From: Beroe ovata
Taxonomy: Eukaryota; Ctenophora; Nuda; Beroida; Beroidae
Assembly (NCBI GenBank): GCA_946803715.1
Contig: CAMPET010000380.1
Span: 3,166 to 34,859 of the forward strand
Direction of reading: 5' to 3'
DNA length: 31,694 nucleotides
Part shown: positions 31,656 through 31,694 of the stretch, piece by piece
How positions within the stretch are numbered: position 1 is the first letter of the stretch
Layout of the letters: each line of letters starts with the position of its first letter
Program-made: the position numbers and the translations under genes
Notes under the pieces: generated by a model
Told to the model about the DNA's origin: nothing
Databases searched by the model: none
Seen by the model: only the letters and a program-made list of their open reading frames with translations

Positions 31656-31694
31656 ATTGCGTGTTTTTGTGTTTTTGTGTGTGTGTGTGTGTGT
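31656..31694. repeat. GT microsatellite at the window edge
   Basis: A (GT)n run with gtttttgtg interruptions, on the intron side of the exon starting at 31645. It leaves a poor polypyrimidine tract on the minus strand, so that acceptor is less certain than the others. Confidence 0.85.

Overview
This is animal nuclear DNA. Every gene that can be reconstructed is split by GT-AG introns whose phases close exactly. The families found are metazoan: RUFY (RUN + FYVE), tetraspanin, an MDC1/PTIP-type tandem BRCT protein, and a cysteine-rich extracellular module common in invertebrates. Introns are mostly a few hundred bases and rich in minisatellites and palindromic elements. The best guess is a highly heterozygous marine invertebrate, possibly a sponge or cnidarian; nothing here fixes the phylum.

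Layout from left to right. 1-657 is a 33-bp minisatellite. 966-2233 (+) holds the last four exons of a tandem-BRCT protein. 4230-7846 (+) is a complete four-exon tetraspanin with a long Ser/Arg-rich cytoplasmic tail. 8519-9780 (-) is a three-exon gene for an unrecognised basic, probably nuclear protein of 336 aa, convergent with the tetraspanin. 10807-20584 (-) is a complete 13-exon RUFY1/2-like gene of 609 aa. A small secreted-protein gene, at least two exons (15313-15954, +), lies inside its ninth intron on the opposite strand. 22438-24400 (-) is a six-exon gene for an unrecognised 203-aa protein. 26485-26862 (-) is a dead LINE reverse-transcriptase fragment. 27387-28370 is a cluster of CpG-rich palindromic elements, one of them an apparent MITE insertion with an 8-bp target-site duplication. 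29480-31645 (-) holds the last five exons of a coiled-coil protein that weakly resembles the C-terminal region of SLK/STK10 kinases.

Most genes look unrelated in function: DNA-damage signalling, membrane microdomains, endosomal trafficking, and possibly cytoskeletal kinase signalling. No operon-like logic is expected or seen.

The main structural message is that the six single N bases are not random. Four of them (5891, 13358, 17090, 27979) join two near-identical copies of the same 0.4-1.6 kb sequence. Where exons lie in these copies (one tetraspanin exon, four RUFY exons), splicing both copies in series would break the frame. This points to both haplotypes having been laid end to end during assembly, not to true exon duplication. 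A reader should use only one copy of each. The other copy gives a free view of allelic divergence, including a transposon present in one copy and absent from the other.
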